Assembly: GCF_008370255.1 (NCBI RefSeq)
Contig: NZ_SEUI01000003.1
Location: forward strand, 400,931-452,199
Source: Pseudoalteromonas sp. FUC4
GTDB taxonomy: Bacteria > Pseudomonadota > Gammaproteobacteria > Enterobacterales > Alteromonadaceae
Direction of reading: 5' to 3'
DNA length: 51,269 nt
Both the position numbers and the translations under genes were made by a program. The notes beneath the pieces were generated by a model, which was not told the origin of the DNA, made no database searches, and was given only the letters and a program-made list of their open reading frames with translations. Of the stretch, positions 50,792-51,269 are shown in pieces (positions within the stretch are counted from its first letter, which is position 1; each line of letters begins with the position of its first letter).

Positions 50792-51269
50792 TTAGATTTT
50801 ACTGAGTATAGGGTAAGTAAATAAAAAGAAGTGAAAAACATTAACTATCCAATGGCATATAATGGCCCACTCTAAGCGCTGCGTTTTATAAAAAATATAG
50901 CCGTATCCTAAGCCTGCAATAAATGAAACCAATACATAGTTAATGCCTCCAGCAAAATGCGCCAAAGCAAACACTGCTGCTGTCATTATTGGGGCAAGTA
51001 GCGCTAGGCGATTAGATGTGATTATTTGGCTAAGTTTGGTTTGTAATAAACCTCTAAATAAAGCCTCCTCAGCTACACAGGTAAATAAAAGATTAATAGC
51101 AATAAAGGCTAACCAAAAGTTGGGCACTTTTGGGTTAAAGCTTACAAGTCCAAGCATTAAAGCTATAGTGAGCGAAGCTAAAACCGTAGCAATAATTATA
51201 AAAATGGGCTGTTTAACGTTTAATCGACTTACTTTATTAGAGTCTGCTTTTAAGGCTTTTTTATTCGAA
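50792..51269 (-). CDS. CPBP intramembrane protease, partial (cut by window edge)
   Basis: The frame stays open to the right window edge with no start codon in the last 112 bases, so the N-terminus lies outside. The visible 158 residues contain several membrane helices and the CPBP (Abi/Rce1) motifs: EEALFRG (Glu-Glu-x3-Arg), FALAHF and HWIVNVFHF. These form the intramembrane glutamic-protease site. Bacterial members have varied roles, including bacteriocin self-immunity and regulation of membrane proteins; none is indicated here. An internal ATG at 51157 is not the true start. Confidence 0.9.
   Translation of the reverse strand, partial: SNKKALKADSNKVSRLNVKQPIFIIIATVLASLTIALMLGLVSFNPKVPNFWLAFIAINLLFTCVAEEALFRGLLQTKLSQIITSNRLALLAPIMTAAVFALAHFAGGINYVLVSFIAGLGYGYIFYKTQRLEWAIICHWIVNVFHFFLFTYPILSKI

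Noticed and set aside
1..51269. Search for tRNA, rRNA, CRISPR and riboswitch structures
   Set aside because: No cloverleaf, repeat-spacer array or recognisable riboswitch core was seen by eye; a covariance-model scan would be needed to exclude weak cases.

Overview
The window looks like a chromosomal stretch of a marine gammaproteobacterium of the Pseudoalteromonas / Alteromonadales type. The pointers are an A+T-rich genome with gamma-type housekeeping genes (gltX, proB, cca, dinB), many surface and secreted peptidases, a TonB receptor, several complex sensor kinases, and the 'dedicated sortase' gene set known mainly from marine Proteobacteria. The genus is an inference from gene content; no rRNA is present. 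No tRNA, rRNA, CRISPR array or intact insertion sequence was seen.

Layout. 1-3.9 kb: a TonB-dependent receptor cut by the window edge, a DUF1275 membrane protein, an orphan periplasmic solute-binding protein, a TIGR03643 protein, a His-rich RcnB-like protein and an EEP-fold membrane hydrolase. 3.9-6.6 kb: an accessory-looking, gene-poor segment with a REP-like palindrome, a possible MITE, an attC-like site and two unrecognised genes. 6.7-8.8 kb: a semialdehyde dehydrogenase and a Nudix hydrolase. 9.0-14.6 kb: a five-gene signalling cluster made of a sigma-54 activator, a 69-residue stand-alone H-box protein, a CHASE3 histidine kinase, an Rcp1-like receiver and a REC-HK-REC-REC hybrid. 14.6-29.2 kb: metabolic and peptidase genes (FAH family, Tas-like reductase, thioesterase, M17, S9/DPP-IV, HIT, periplasmic DSP phosphatase, M49-like lipoprotein, HDOD protein), a Cache chemoreceptor, and dinB behind a clear LexA box. 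29.2-33 kb: a FlgO-domain lipoprotein, an exported amidohydrolase and four consecutive small EF-hand proteins. 33.3-37.2 kb: the glrK-qseG-glrR envelope-stress two-component operon followed by a DUF1543 gene. 37.2-39 kb: cca and two small proteins. 39.1-45.6 kb: the complete Gram-negative dedicated sortase locus, with pdsR-pdsS divergent from pdsO, the VIT/VWA sortase target and the class GN sortase. 45.5-51.3 kb: an EamA transporter, proB, a membrane-anchored glutaredoxin, gltX, an unknown small protein, an RcsF-like lipoprotein and a CPBP protease cut by the right edge.

How genes work together. The sortase locus is the most coherent system. A sensor kinase with a CBM9-like extracytoplasmic domain and its OmpR-type regulator face an operon encoding an OmpA-type protein, one substrate ending in LPQTD + transmembrane helix + basic tail, and the sortase that would process it. 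The glr operon links envelope sensing to sigma-54 transcription. The 9-14.6 kb cluster mixes kinase, receiver and sigma-54 output modules and may form a phosphorelay. Interspersed palindromic repeats (14558-14733, 25577-25756, 50554-50714) sit between genes and look like species-specific MITE- or REP-type elements.
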